Assembly (NCBI GenBank): GCA_017163975.1 | Contig: JAFFSR010000033.1 | Location: 762,501 to 826,500, forward strand | Length of the DNA: 64,000 bases | Reading direction: 5' to 3' | Origin: Anastatus disparis | Lineage: Eukaryota > Arthropoda > Insecta > Hymenoptera > Eupelmidae | Shown here: piece after piece, positions 32,544-43,773 of the stretch | Layout of the letters: each line of letters opens with the position of its first letter | Position numbering within the stretch: the first letter of the stretch is position 1 | Notes under the pieces: generated by a model | Told to the model about the DNA's origin: nothing | Seen by the model: only the letters and a program-made list of their open reading frames with translations | Databases searched by the model: none | Program-made: the position numbers and the translations under genes

Positions 32544-35272
32544 TTATTTAATATTTGGTTCCATGACAAATACATGTGTTTATTGTGATGCGAAACACTT
32601 TGCTTTCAAATATACTAAAAGTAACGATTTCTCTAATTGTTATCATAAAGGTGAAGTAGAATTGTTAGAAAATCCTCCTTACTCAAAACAATTAAAGTTT
32701 TTAGCAGCTGAATTAACGGGAGAAATTATTAATTTTCGACGAGATGTTAGGTTGTACAATGATACTTCAGCATTCGCAAATTTTGGTGCCAATTTTGATA
32801 CATTGCCGGGTAAAGGACCACAAGTTATTAGAATATGTGGACAAATTTACCATGATGTATATGCGTTACATCTAAATAAAGATGAAGCACGTAAATATGC
32901 ACCATTATATATTTAAGATAATGAAATGGCAACGATTGAACGGAATAACTTTAATATAAATTTAACATTATTAAAAAAGTTATATATTTTGATAAGAGAC
33001 TTTAACCCTTATGCTAAAGCTTATAAAATGATGCTTAAAGTAGAAGAAGACGAACTACAATGATGTGCAAAAATCTATTGTCCTCCATAAACTGGTACTA
33101 TGTCTATTGTCCGTAATAATAATTCGAATGAAAATAGATATAATCTACCTATCTGTAATGAAGTTGCAATAGTATTTGTTGGAGAAGACGATCTTCCTCC
33201 TATTAAATGTGATATTGTCATTTACGCTAAGTATGATAAACCAATTAGTATACCGACAATTAGCAAACATACAGATCCTATGACATGTCCGTTTATTCAT
33301 CCTAATGGTGTTTTTAGATGGATGCCAAATATGAAAAGTGAATTTGGAAAATCTAATAATTTAGATTTGAAATTTCCAAATTATAGATTTAGTGTTAGAA
33401 ATGAATTTAATCCATTCCTTAATTTGTGAAAATTATCTCAACAGTTTATTGTTGATGCGTTTGAAAAAGTTGAAACTTCCAGGTTATATTTCATACGAAA
33501 AAAACCAAAACATATTAGGAAGTGATTGTTACAAAGGTGTTATGAACTATTTAAATAACAAAAAAAAAATTAGATTCTTCAAAAATTGGAAAAAATGTAA
33601 TATTACCGTCAAGCTTTACAGGAAGTCTACGATTTTTAAAACAAAATCACATTGACCTAATGACAATTGTAAATTATCGTGGTAAACCTGACCTTTTTGT
33701 AACTATGACCTGTAACCTACATTGAAAAGAAATAACTGAAAACTTGAAAATTTATGAAAATGCAATAGATAGACCAGATATTATAACAAAAGTATTTTAG
33801 CAAAAAATAGAAGAACTCAAAAATTTAGTAATAAAAATAGGAATATTAGAAAAATGTATTGCATATAGTTATAAGATTGAATTTCAAAAACGAGGATTAC
33901 CGCATATGCATATGTTAGTAACAACTTACTCTTGGATAAAAGTGATAAATTTGATATTTCCGAAAAAGTTGATAAAATAATAAGTGCAGAAATCCCAAAT
34001 AGAGATATTTATCCATAATTATATAGTATTGTTAAACAATTTATGATACGCGGTTCCTGTAGTATGCAAAATATAAATTGTTCGTGTATGGATAAAAATA
34101 CGAAACAATGTACCGAAAATTTTCCAAGCAAATTTCATAATACAATAACATTTAAATCCAATGGATATTTACTATACAAACGTGAAAATGATAGCGTCGA
34201 AATAATTCTCAAAAATAAATTTACAGAAAGAATGGCAGATGATGGATTTGTTGTTCCTTATAATCCTAACTTATTATTAAAACTTAATGCACAAATACAC
34301 GTAGAAGTTTGTTCCACTGTACACTGCATTAAATATTTATTCAAATACTGTTATAAAGGTCATGATTTTGCATACATTAAAATACATCAAGTAAATGTGG
34401 ATTTTCAATTAGAAAATAAAGACACTTTTTAAAATGTCAATCGTGGAAATGTTGAATATGAATATGACGAAATCGAACAATACATTAATACACGATATTT
34501 ATGTCCACCTCAAGTAATGCACAAGTTATGAGAATATCCTTTACATTTTCTTTCACATACTATAAAACGTCCAAGCGTTTATGAAGAAAATCAACAAAAC
34601 TTATTCTTTAAAGAAGAAAAAGAATAAATGATCATGCAAAAAAATGTGGAAGCAACATCTTTTAACAGCATCTTTTGAATTAAATAGAGAAGATTCTGAA
34701 GCACGAAATCACTTGTATTCAGAGATACTAAATTTTTATACATTTGATGAAAAACTGAAAAAGTGGAATAAAAGAAAAAAAAAGAAAACCAATTCTTAGT
34801 AGAATGTACTTAGTAAGTCCGAAAGATAAAGAACGTTATTTCATTAGGTTATTACTATTACATGTTAAAGGAGCCACATCTTTTAAAGCTTTACGTACTG
34901 TTGATGATATGATGTACGATTCGTTTTATGAGGCAGCTAAGGCAAAACAATTAATCAATGAAGATCAAGAATGGGATAGATGTTTGGAAGAAACATCTTC
35001 AACATGATTCCTTTATATTCTTTATGAATTATTTGCTTCCATTTGCGTTTTTCATAATCCTATAAATTCACGAGATTCATATGAAAAATATAAAGATAAG
35101 TTATACCATCCTAAATACGAAAAAAATATAGGTGAAAATCTTGCATTGAATGTTATTAAAAATAATTTACAAGTCAATGGATTTTCTTTGAATAATTTTA
35201 ATTTACCTTACATAAGCACATTTATAGAAGAAGATAATAATCAAACAATTTCAAATTATAATAATAATATTC

Positions 35273-35683
35273 TTAAGAGCATGACGAAGCTGTCCGCCTT
35301 CTAATAATATTTCCAATCCTAACTTATGAATAAACGATGCGTTTAATCGAGTTTTTTTACTACAAAGAAAAAATTTGTAAGATTAAACTCTAGTGCCGAC
35401 AACCCAAGAAATCCACCAAAATATTATACATACAAAGTTATAATAAAAACTTTCAATGTATCGTATTTTAAGGTTAGGTTTGCCGAGTTTAATATCTAAT
35501 TTCCAATCAAAGCTCATAAAAAAATAACAAGTCCAAATGATTTTTTATTTTAACAAAAATTATTGTACTAATATAGCTTTAGTGCGGACAAGTAATTATA
35601 TTTGTTTAATTTATGAAATTAAAAAGATATTGTAAAAATAAAAAAAGAAAAACTCAATTGCTGCAGCTCCGACATGCCGTTAA
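35273..35683 (+). mobile_element. TTAA MITE family 3 (GCATGACG), copy 2, complete
   Basis: TTAA at 35273-35276 and 35680-35683. The ends are GAGCATGACGAAGCTG and, inverted, CAGCTCCGACATGCCG. It is inserted in the Helitron gene just before the PIF1 part. Internal words such as GTGCGGACAAGT are shared with 31894 and 62347. Confidence 0.85.
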
Positions 35684-35982
35684 TGAATAAAAAATGAAAA
35701 TAAATTCTTTAATTGATAAACAAAGGCAAATATTCAACTCTACTATAAAAAGTTTAAACAACCAAAGTAAAGAAAAATATATTTTTATAGATGGACCAGG
35801 TGAAAGTGGAAAAAGTTATTTACTTAACATTTTAATAGTTTATTTTAAATATCATACAATACATTATTTATATATAGCTTGGACAGCCATAGCAGCAAAT
35901 TTATCAATCGATGGAAAAACCGTGCATACAACATTTAAACTACCGTTAAGAGGCCGCTGGAGCGAATTAATTAATTAATAAT

Positions 35983-36197
35983 GAAATTAATTTTGATGCT
36001 TCGTTTTCAAAAAAAGTTTGATATACTTACAAAATCATGAGTGAGGCTAGAGAATTAATTTGTTCTCAGTAGAAAAAATATTGTTTTTTACTGTACGAGT
36101 TGCGGACAACTATTGATTTCTAGTAATAACTACTAGTTTTTCTAAAAACCTACAATTTTCTATTAGAAAAGGATAGAGAGATACAACGTCCTCTTAA
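35983..36197. mobile_element. TTAAGAGGACG MITE fragment in the Helitron helicase
   Basis: AATTAATTTTGATGCTTCG through ACAACGTCCTCTTAA mirrors 39311-39450 of the complete family member. One end (TTAA at 36194-36197) is intact and the other half is deleted. Confidence 0.7.
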
Positions 36198-36479
36198 ATA
36201 TAACAGATTGTACAACTTGTAATGTTAGGCCTAATTCTGCAGAAAGCAAACAAAGGGAACACAAATAATTATTTGGGATAAAATATCCATGACTTCTAAA
36301 TTTGCTTTTGAAGCAGTTGGTCGTTTTTTTAAGATTTATGCGATGTGAACCAACCTTTCGATGGTAAAACTGTAATTGCATCGGGAGATTTCAGGCGAAC
36401 ATTACCAATTGTACGACATGGAAGCCGTATGAACATTATTGAAAATTAAGTTTAATTTAGTTCATTATGGCAGAATTCA

Positions 36480-37200
36480 GAGCTCAAAATATAGAGCCAA
36501 AGTAAATATAAAAAAAAATAAGATTTTAAGAAATTTTGGGCGAAAAAAATATAGAGCTCAAGAAAATATAAGAATCAAAAAAATATAGAGCTCGAGTGAA
36601 ATAAGAATAAAAAAAATATTGATAAAAAAAAATATAAGAATCAGACAAATATTGAGCCCAAAAAATATAGAGACCAAGAAAATATAATAATAAAAAAAAT
36701 ATTGCGCCCAAAAAAATATAAGATTAAAAAAAATGAAAACCCAAAAAAAAAGTTAAAAAACAATAAGGCCCAGAAAAATAAATATCCCAAAAAAATTAGA
36801 GGCCCAACAAAATGAGGCCCAAAGAAAATAGGACTCGAAAAAAAGTAGGTCTAAAAAAATATAAGGTCTAGAGAAATATAGGACCAAAAAAGATATGGAA
36901 GCCAAGAAATAAGAGGCCGAAAATAATGAGACTTAAACAAATAAGACTCAAAAAATGTAGAGCCTGAAAAAAAATGGCCCAGAAAAAATAGAGCTAAATA
37001 AAATATAGGACCCAAAAAAATTATAGAACCCATGAAAATATAAATTTCAAAAAAATATAGAGCCAGAGAATATATAAGAATCGAGAAAATATTTGGCCCA
37101 AAAAAATTAGAACCCAAGACAATATAAGGCCCAAAAAAAATAGCACTCTAATAAAAGTAGGGCATGAAAAGTATAAGGCCCAGGAAAATATAGAACTAAA
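36480..37200. repeat. Degenerate GGCCCAAAAAAATATAGAG array, left block
   Basis: Words GGCCCAAAAAAATATAG, GAGCCCAAGAAAATATAAG and AACTAAATAAAATATAGGAC recur every 15-35 bp, strongly A-rich on the plus strand. The Phe/Leu/Ile-rich minus-strand frames are products of the repeat. The array is split by the insertion at 37202 and resumes at 38222. Confidence 0.9.
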
Positions 37201-37201
37201 T

Positions 37202-38221
37202 ATCCATCTTTGGGGTTTAACCACCTACAGCCTATTTGGCCTAGTAAGTGACACCTCGACCACCTTTGTGTTCCGTATGTTTTCGCGTTCGAAACGATAC
37301 CTCATTTTTCCCTAACTTCGGTAGATGGTGCTCGATCGTGCAGGCCTACTTAGGCGGGAAGCATCGCTCAAACCCATCCTTTTTAGCGCATCGGGAGCTT
37401 AACACCTCGACGTGCCGTACGAAGACTATCACTCCTGAACAATTTTAAACGAAAAAAATTATATTTCAATGTATATAGACGAAAACTATTATTTCAATTT
37501 TTATGTAAACGAAGACTATCACTCCTGAAAAATTTAAAACGAAAAGAATTATATTTCAATATATGTAGACGAAAACTAATTTTAATTCTTATGTAAGCGA
37601 AGACTATCACTCCTAAACGAAAAAAAATATAATAAATAACTTTTCTGCGCTCTTTGTTAGAAGTGATAGTCTTCGTTTACATAAAAATTAAAATGATAGT
37701 TTTCATCTGCATACATTGAAATATGATTCTTTTCGTTTCAAATTTTTCAGGAGTGATAGTCTTCGTTTACATGAAAATTAAAACGATAGTTTTCGTCTAC
37801 ATACATTGAAATCCAATTCTTTTCGTCACAAATAGTTCAGAAGTGATAGTCTTCGTTTACATAAAAATTAAAATGATAGTTTTCGTTGTATCTTCTGGAA
37901 GTGATAGTCTTCGTCGCAAATCTGAGGGTGATTGTCTTCGTAAGCACCGTCGACCTACCCGGCAGAACGGTCCGGCTCAACTATAGTAGTAGAACAGTCG
38001 CGTTCTGCCTTACCGGCCCTCGAGTGACTTTCGTCGGTTTTTGTTAAAACCGAAAAAAGTCCCTCGGGGGTGGTCCACCGCGATGTCAGTGAGCTCGAGA
38101 CATCCTCCACTTTCAATATTTAAATTAAAAAATGGAGAAAAATCCTGACCTCACCGGGATTCGAACCCCGACCCTCTGTGTGAGAGTCGGATGCTCTAGC
38201 CCTTGAGCCACCGCAGCTCTC
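37202..38221 (-). mobile_element. 1-kb tRNA-headed retroelement with internal mirror-image array
   Basis: On the minus strand the 5' end carries a tRNA-like head: GCGGTGGCTCAAGGGCTAGA (A-box) and GTCGGGGTTCGAATCCCGG (B-box and T-arm, exact GGTTCGAATCC) at about 38213-38145. The flanks TATAGAACTAAAT (37189-37201) and TATAGAACTCAAT (38222-38234) look like a 13-bp TSD, though the host array contains similar words. A normal SINE would be 200-400 bp; here about 500 bp of inverted tandem array fills the body. No protein is coded. Confidence 0.65.
37420..37935. repeat. Mirror-image satellite: 90-bp units, three forward and four inverted
   Basis: Forward starts of GAAGACTATCACTCCT are at 37421, 37511 and 37599. 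Inverted GTGATAGTCTTCG occurs at about 37663, 37753, 37843 and 37900. Secondary words GACGAAAACTA and their inverted form alternate within each unit. The centre of symmetry is near 37635. Confidence 0.92.
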
Positions 38222-39110
38222 TATAGAACTCAATAAAATATAGGACCCAAAAAAATCATAGAATGCAAGAAAATATAAATTTCAAAAAAATATTGGGACC
38301 AAAAATATAAAGCACAGGAATATATAAGAATTGAATAAGTATTAGACCCAAAAAAATATAGAGCCCAAGAATGCATAAGAATCGAAAAAAATATTGGGCC
38401 CAAAAAAATATAGAGCCCAAGAAAATGTAAGGCCCAATAAAAATAAGACTCAAAAAAATGTAGGGCCTGAAAAATATAAGGCCCAGAAAAATAGAACTAA
38501 ATAAAATATAGTACCCAAAAAAATTACAAAACCCAAGAAAATATCAATTTCGAAAAAGAATTTGGCCCAAAAAAATATTGGTGCTAAAAAAATATAGACC
38601 CCGATAATATATAAAAATCGAAAAAATATTAGGCCCAAAAAATATAGAGCCCAAGAAAATATTAGGTCAAAAAAAATATGGGGTCTAAAAAAACATAAGA
38701 CCCAAAAAATATAGAGCCCAAAAAACTATAGAGACCAAAAAAATATTGGGCCCAAAAAAATATAGGGCGCAAGAAAATACAAGGCCCAAAAAAATAGAAC
38801 TAAACAAAATATAGTATCCAAAAGAATTATAAAACCCGAGAAAATATTAATTTCGAAAAAATATTGGGCCTAAGAAAATATAGAGCCCAATAATATATAA
38901 GAATCGAAAAAATATTGGGCCTAAAAAATATGTAGGGCGCAAGAAAATATAAGGCCCAAAAAAATATAAAGCCCAAAAAAATATAGAGACCAAAAAAAAT
39001 TAAGGGCTCAAAAATTATTTAGGGTGCAAGAAAATTTAAGGCCCAAAAAAATATTGGGCCCAAAAAAATATAAGACCCAATAAAATATGACCCAAAAAGA
39101 TGCTCATGAC
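38222..39110. repeat. Degenerate GGCCCAAAAAAATATAGAG array, right block
   Basis: Continuation of the array at 36480-37200 with the same words. The right flank (GCTCATGACTAATGAGGACT ... ATAAAAAATTGCTACTC) is shared with 52340-52412. Confidence 0.9.
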
Positions 39111-39178
39111 TAATGAGGACTAATTATATAGGGCCGAATAAAAAATTGCTACTCTTATTACCAAAAGATTAGACACAT

Positions 39179-39810
39179 TTAAGGAGGTTGGTCACCAGTT
39201 ACATCATAAGAAATTCATTATGTTAGGAATGCTTTGAAATTTTTATCACAATCCAAAAACAACATCATAAATAAGTGGTAATAAATTCAAAACGATTCAC
39301 TGTTTCTTAATTAAGAGGACGTTGGATCTTTCTATCCTTTTCTAATCGAAAAATGTAGGATATTGGAAAAACTAGTAATTATTAGTAGAAATTAAGAGTT
39401 GTTCGCAACTTGTACAGTAAAAACAATATTTTTTCTTATGAGGACAAATTAATTTTGATGCTTTGTTTTCAAGAAAAGTTTGACATACTTAAACATCATA
39501 ATCTCTAGCTTAACTTATGATTTTTCAAATATGTCAAACTTTTCTCGAAAACAAACCCTACAATTTTTAAGTAAAAAAGGATAGAGGGATCCAGCGTCCT
39601 CTTAAGATGGACAACTTCAAAATTGCAATTATGACGTAAATTTCTTCAAAATTATAATTTTATAGTTCTGTATCTCAATTTAGAAACAGTGGATCGTTTT
39701 GAAATTTTTACCACTTATTTATGATGTTGTTTTTAAATTGTAATGAAAATTTTTAAGCATTCTTAACATAATGCATTACTTATGATGTAACTGGTGACCA
39801 ACCTCCTTAA
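39179..39810. mobile_element. TTAA-flanked foldback MITE, family 4, outer element
   Basis: TTAA at 39179-39182 and 39807-39810. The termini are GGAGGTTGGTCACCAGTTAC and its inverted form. The arms extend inward (AACATCATAAATAAGTGGTA versus TACCACTTATTTATGATGTT). It contains another TTAA MITE at 39311-39605. The related repeat at 52.4 kb shows the site with a single TTAA. Confidence 0.88.
39311..39605. mobile_element. TTAAGAGGACG MITE nested in the previous one
   Basis: TTAA at 39311-39314 and 39602-39605. The ends are GAGGACGTTGGATCTTTCTA and its inverted form (GAGGGATCCAGCGTCCTC). It is the family member of the fragment at 35983-36197. Confidence 0.85.
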
Positions 39811-39875
39811 CAAATGCGGAGAACCGGAGACCCGGAGAACTGGAGAACCGGAAAACCGGAGAAACGGAAAAAAAG
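39811..39875. repeat. GGAGAACC short tandem repeat
   Basis: GCGGAGAACCGGAGACCCGG followed by GAGAACTGGAGAACCGG and GGAGAAACGG; period about 8-9 bp. Confidence 0.8.
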
Positions 39876-40021
39876 TGGTTTTACTTTAATATAATATAGG
39901 AAGTTTTTGTTGACTTATTTCTAAGTTATTCATTTTATTTTATTCGTATCAATTATTTTAATAAATTAATAATTTTAACAAATGTATGATATATAAATGT
40001 ATATTATATATACAAAAATAA
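39876..40021. other. AT-rich spacer
   Basis: The first part (GTGGTTTTACTTTAATATAA) continues the dispersed repeat also found near 52470. Confidence 0.35.
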
Positions 40022-40150
40022 CTATATATCGCGAAAAGGAACAGCTACAATTTTCTGTTTAGCGGCAAATGATTAAGAAAAATATTATGAAAGTTACCAC
40101 AGAGGAATTTCTTATCACCAAAATATTTTGTTGAAAAGTACTTCCTGCCA
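40022..40150 (-). repeat. Dispersed repeat family, 120-bp segment, copy 2
   Basis: Inverted match to 19683-19800. The minus-strand frame 40356-40045 reads GRKYFSTKYFGDKKFLCGNF, nearly the same residues as the copy at 19.7 kb, but I do not recognise a protein family. Confidence 0.6.
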
Positions 40151-40297
40151 CCCGTGACCAAGACACCATTCACAGAAGCAAACCTCTCCACAGTACGACA
40201 GGATGTCTCTCTGCTACTATCTGCGTCTAGCAACATATTAAAAAAATTTTTTCCAAATTTTTCTAATTTTTTATTTTCTATAAAGAATTGAAATAGT

Positions 40298-40520
40298 ACA
40301 TTGTGTACCAAGGGCGCAAAATAGGGGATTCCAACCAGAGTGCGAATAAGCACCAAAGCGAAGTGAGGGCGCTAATTTCGCACGAGGGCTGCGAATCCCC
40401 TTGCACCCGTGAAAAATATTTTGTTTTTTTATCAAAAGGGTGAAAAATTCGATTTCTATGCTTGTCAAGCGGGCGCGAAATAGTTCATTACTGTCCTAAG
40501 CATAGAAAATCGAATTTTGC
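40298..40520 (-). repeat. Dispersed repeat family GGGCGC, copy 2
   Basis: Inverted, colinear match to 10005-10275, from AATTCGATTTTCTATGCTTA inward to CAATGTACTATTTCAAT. Confidence 0.75.
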
Positions 40521-40559
40521 GCCCTAAGAGTCAAAAAATATATATTTTAAATATTTTGT

Positions 40560-40605
40560 CTCTGCCGTGGGTTGACACCACGTTAAATAATATGTCACTA
40601 AATAA
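40560..40605 (+). repeat. SINE 3' tail fragment
   Basis: GGGTTGACACCACGTTAAAT followed by AATATG matches the tail of the SINE at 54424-54545 (GGGTTGATACCACGTTAAAT on the minus strand). No head is attached. Confidence 0.5.
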
Positions 40606-42081
40606 CGCTAAAAAATTGGTATAAATATGCAAATGATGCAGCTTATAATAAATAAAAAAAAAAAAAACGATGACATTTTCAAGTACTATTCTAGGCCTTT
40701 ATAAATCTATGTCAAAAGGTAAAAAATATATGGACGGGAGTGTGCGTATGTACACTACTGGTCAATTGCTTTTGCCCACCCTAGAGTAAAATTTATTAAA
40801 ATAAAAAGTTTCATATCTTCGATCATCGAAACTAATGATGGCATCTTCAAAATCCAAACGGCTTTGAAAGATTGGTCAAAAATCTTTGTAATAAAGTAAG
40901 TCTGGTATGAAAAAAGTCATTTACTAATTGCTTATAGCAATGTAAAGAAAAATTTTTCACTAGTTTTCTTAGTCCACATAAAAGTGAATGCCATTTTTAT
41001 GGAAATTATGGTATCGAAAAAAAACTTAATGGGTTTTAAAACTCTAATAGTCCTCTTTAAAATGAGCTAAGTAAAATGTTTTTATGACTTTTTTAACCCC
41101 AGTTATCATGATTTTTCGAAAAAGACCTATTTTTTCAATCATGATTATCTCCTAAACTAAGAAAGATAGAAAATTTTATATTAAAAATTATTAAATTTTT
41201 TGGAAAAAAATTTTTTTTCAATTATTTTTTTAGGGAAAATTTATGAAAAATTAGTAAAAATCTTTAATCAAACGTGTAAGTAAATGAAACATTTAATGCA
41301 ATTTTCATTTTTCAATTGTTAGATAATTTTTTTTTTAATAAATACTAATTGCAGTTTATTCATTAGTTTGTAATTATAAAAATAATTTTTTTGCTTTTAA
41401 TGAAAATTAAATAATTTTATCGTCTTTATTTAAAATATACAAATTATTATTGTTATATAATTATGTTAAAAATAGTAATATACAATTAATTTACAAAATT
41501 TAAAAGAAATTATATGTTAAGTCAAATAACATCGTATTTATGTGAAAACATGTATTTATCTTTTATTTATATATTTAATCTTCTTCTTTCTCCTAGAAAA
41601 TACATTTAAAATTTTTTTGTTACACAAATAATTTCAATTTTTCACCTCCAATTTAAATAACAAATTATTTACACATTGATTTTTAAATAAAACTCATATT
41701 TCTAAGATGCAATTATAAATTTTACTATTTTTTTTATATAAAATGTAATTAATGTTCATATAATTTAATTTGTCACTATTATATCAAATATAAGAGTTTC
41801 GATTGTTTTTTTTACTATAATGTTTGTAGCAAAATTATTCAATTATACCATGTGTTATTTCTTCGTTATTTTTGTCGGACTAATTACAAGAATCACTATT
41901 TTTGTCGGACAAAACAATATTATGTCATCACTAATTCTTATCTATCATGTGTTACTTTTGTTCGACATGTATTAATCATGAAACATAATCTCATATAAAT
42001 GACATGTTTACGCTGTCGGTTTGAAAAAACGCAGCAAGGAATTTGTCGGAGAAGATGACCACTTGATTTTATAAATAATTA
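40606..42081. other. AT-rich spacer
   Basis: No gene or element recognised. The only local repeat is TATTTTTGTCGGAC, twice near 41870 and 41900. Confidence 0.35.
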
Positions 42082-42486
42082 TTAAGGGGAATCCTCATAC
42101 CGACATAGAGTTCTACCTTATCTACATTTAAATTATGAATTTTAATAAAAATTTAACTACTCATGACTGAAATTCGTAGGAGAGGCACATCTTTAACATG
42201 CCAAAGAATTTATTGCAATGTTAAAAGACAATATAAAGGTAAAAATAAAGGCGAAAACTGCTTAATACGATTAACTTTTCAATGTAGTTATGAATAATCG
42301 TATTATGCAGTTTTTGTCTTCATTTTCACTTTTATTCTGTCTTTTGACGTTGCAATAAATTCTTAAGAATGTTAAGAATGTGCCTCTTCTTTAAATTTTA
42401 GTCGAAAATAGTTAAATTTTTATTAAAATGCATAATTTAAATGTAGATAAGGTAGATCTCTGTGCCGGTATGAGGACACCCCTTAA
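42082..42486. mobile_element. TTAA-flanked foldback MITE, family 5
   Basis: TTAA at 42082-42085 and 42483-42486. The ends are GGGGAATCCTCATACCGACA and inverted GTGCCGGTATGAGGACACCCC. The arms continue (AAGGTAGA, ACATTTAAATTATG) and meet near 42275 (CTGCTTAATACGATT versus AATCGTATTATGCAG). Confidence 0.85.
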
Positions 42487-43185
42487 ACAACGATGCAAAA
42501 ATGAACTATGTATGTATACTAAAACATAACTACGTAGAAGCAATACATTCACGGCGGTAGACAAACTCATTACATCAGTATTTCTGTACGTCACAATATA
42601 TGTCGATTTGTTCATTAAATTATCTTTTAAATCTATTGAAGTAAAGTATATATTTATCTCAAAATAAAACATCATGAATTCGACAAGTTCCGTGCGTGTA
42701 TACTTGAAAAGGCAGCAGCTACGAAAATTTTCGTAGAAAAATAGTGTGGTAGACTTGCTAAAATGAAACCACTTACAAAGTTTAATAAATGTATTCATCA
42801 ATCATAAGAAAGGGCGCTGGCCTGGGGACTATATCATAATGAATTAAAAATTTGTTTAACTAAATTGCATTTAAATCAATGAAAAAATATGGCAGGAATT
42901 CACTCTTTTCAATTACGTGTTTCAATCACAAACCATGAAATAATCAAAAACAGTATTTGACGTTTACTAGAACTAGCAACAGCACGGAGAAAGGAAAGTA
43001 CTGGTAAAATAGGTACGAAATCTAGTATGTTTAATTAATGTACTAAGGTATTTGAAAAAAAAGTGACGATATAATTTCATTTAGTACTATAACTTGAATT
43101 TTAGGGACTGATTATGAACTGAGACAATATTTCGCAGAAAACGTGATTGTTAATCTCTATTGGTGTGGCTTTTTATGATAATAAA
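42487..43185. other. AT-rich spacer
   Basis: No supported gene. The 129-residue minus-strand frame at 42412-42801 runs through the MITE arm and has no motif. Confidence 0.35.
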
Positions 43186-43405
43186 ATTAAAAGTTGATAA
43201 ATATAGAATTGTTTTATATAATATATAACACTTTTAAATTACTAATAATTAATTTCCCAATTCGTTTTATTTAAAGAATAAAACGACACATGTTTATCTG
43301 TTCTACTCCGTTTTGAAATAGTTAGCTTTTGAGTTAAAAATTAATTATTAGTTATTTAAAATTGTTATATATCATATGATTTACATTAGATTTATCAACT
43401 GTTGA
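43186..43405. repeat. AT-rich palindrome
   Basis: AAGTTGATAAATATAGAATT on the left pairs with GATTTATCAACTG on the right; inner ACTAATAATTAATTT pairs with AATTAATTATTAGT. The right arm resembles part of the 3.1-kb element at about 25930-25960 (ATAATTAATTTTTAACTCAA, inverted). Confidence 0.65.
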
Positions 43406-43773
43406 AAATTATTATACAATTAAATGTTTTTACGTTATTAGGTATTAATTATATTTAAGTTTCATAATTGTCAGCGCCGCAGTGCGTATTATATAGGTAA
43501 TATGTTAGTATAAGATAATTTAGTTTGGTAGTACGAAAAAATTTGGTACTATACCAAATAATTTTCAGAATAAGTCGCGTTAAAAGATGTACTAAATCAG
43601 CATTCACAAGATTGAGATTCGTCTATAAGATACGAATTCATGAACGTGATCTTAGTATTGAGTATAACTTGGAACTGAGGATCTTCACTTGGGTATCCCA
43701 TTGTAAAAAAAAAAATATAAAGAGTAAATGTAAATGATGTATAGAATATTATATTTAGTTTCTATAAGATCGT

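Larger units (their letters stand above)
32563..36449 (+). pseudogene. Helitron Rep/PIF1-helicase polyprotein, decayed and interrupted
   Basis: The motif order is complete from N-terminus to helicase. First come CVYCDAKHF and GQIYHDVYALHLNKDEARKY (32563-32916), NEVAIVFVGEDDLPP and DPMTCPFIHPNG (33100-33429). The HUH motif is at about 33911-33922 (KRGLPHMHML). MIRGSCSMQN, VVPYNPNLLLKLNAQIHVEV and the tyrosine motif KYLFKYCYKGHD (34043-34432) follow, then MYLVSPKDKERYFIRLLLLH (34804-35007). PIF1 helicase shows Walker A GPGESGKSY and TVHTTFKLPL (35694-35978), then IIIWDKISMTSKFAFEAV and IASGDFRRTLPIV (about 36270-36430). The normal Walker B Asp-Glu is Asp-Lys. Many stops and shifts exist, and MITEs cut it at 35273-35683 and 35983-36197. 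The helicase C-terminal half is missing. Confidence 0.88.

Noticed and set aside
37420..37935. CRISPR array, because of regular 90-bp repeats
   Set aside because: Eukaryotic context, inverted orientation of half the units, no 30-bp spacers of constant size, no cas genes.
38140..38221. Functional tRNA gene
   Set aside because: The A- and B-boxes are good, but the acceptor ends do not pair and it continues into a repeat body, so it is a SINE-type head.
36526..38638. Minus-strand Phe/Leu/Ile-rich frames that look like membrane proteins
   Set aside because: Artefact of the A-rich GGCCCAAAAAAATATAG array read on the other strand.
42412..42801. 129-aa minus-strand frame as a gene
   Set aside because: It overlaps the arm of a TTAA MITE, has no motif, and its composition follows the AT-rich background.
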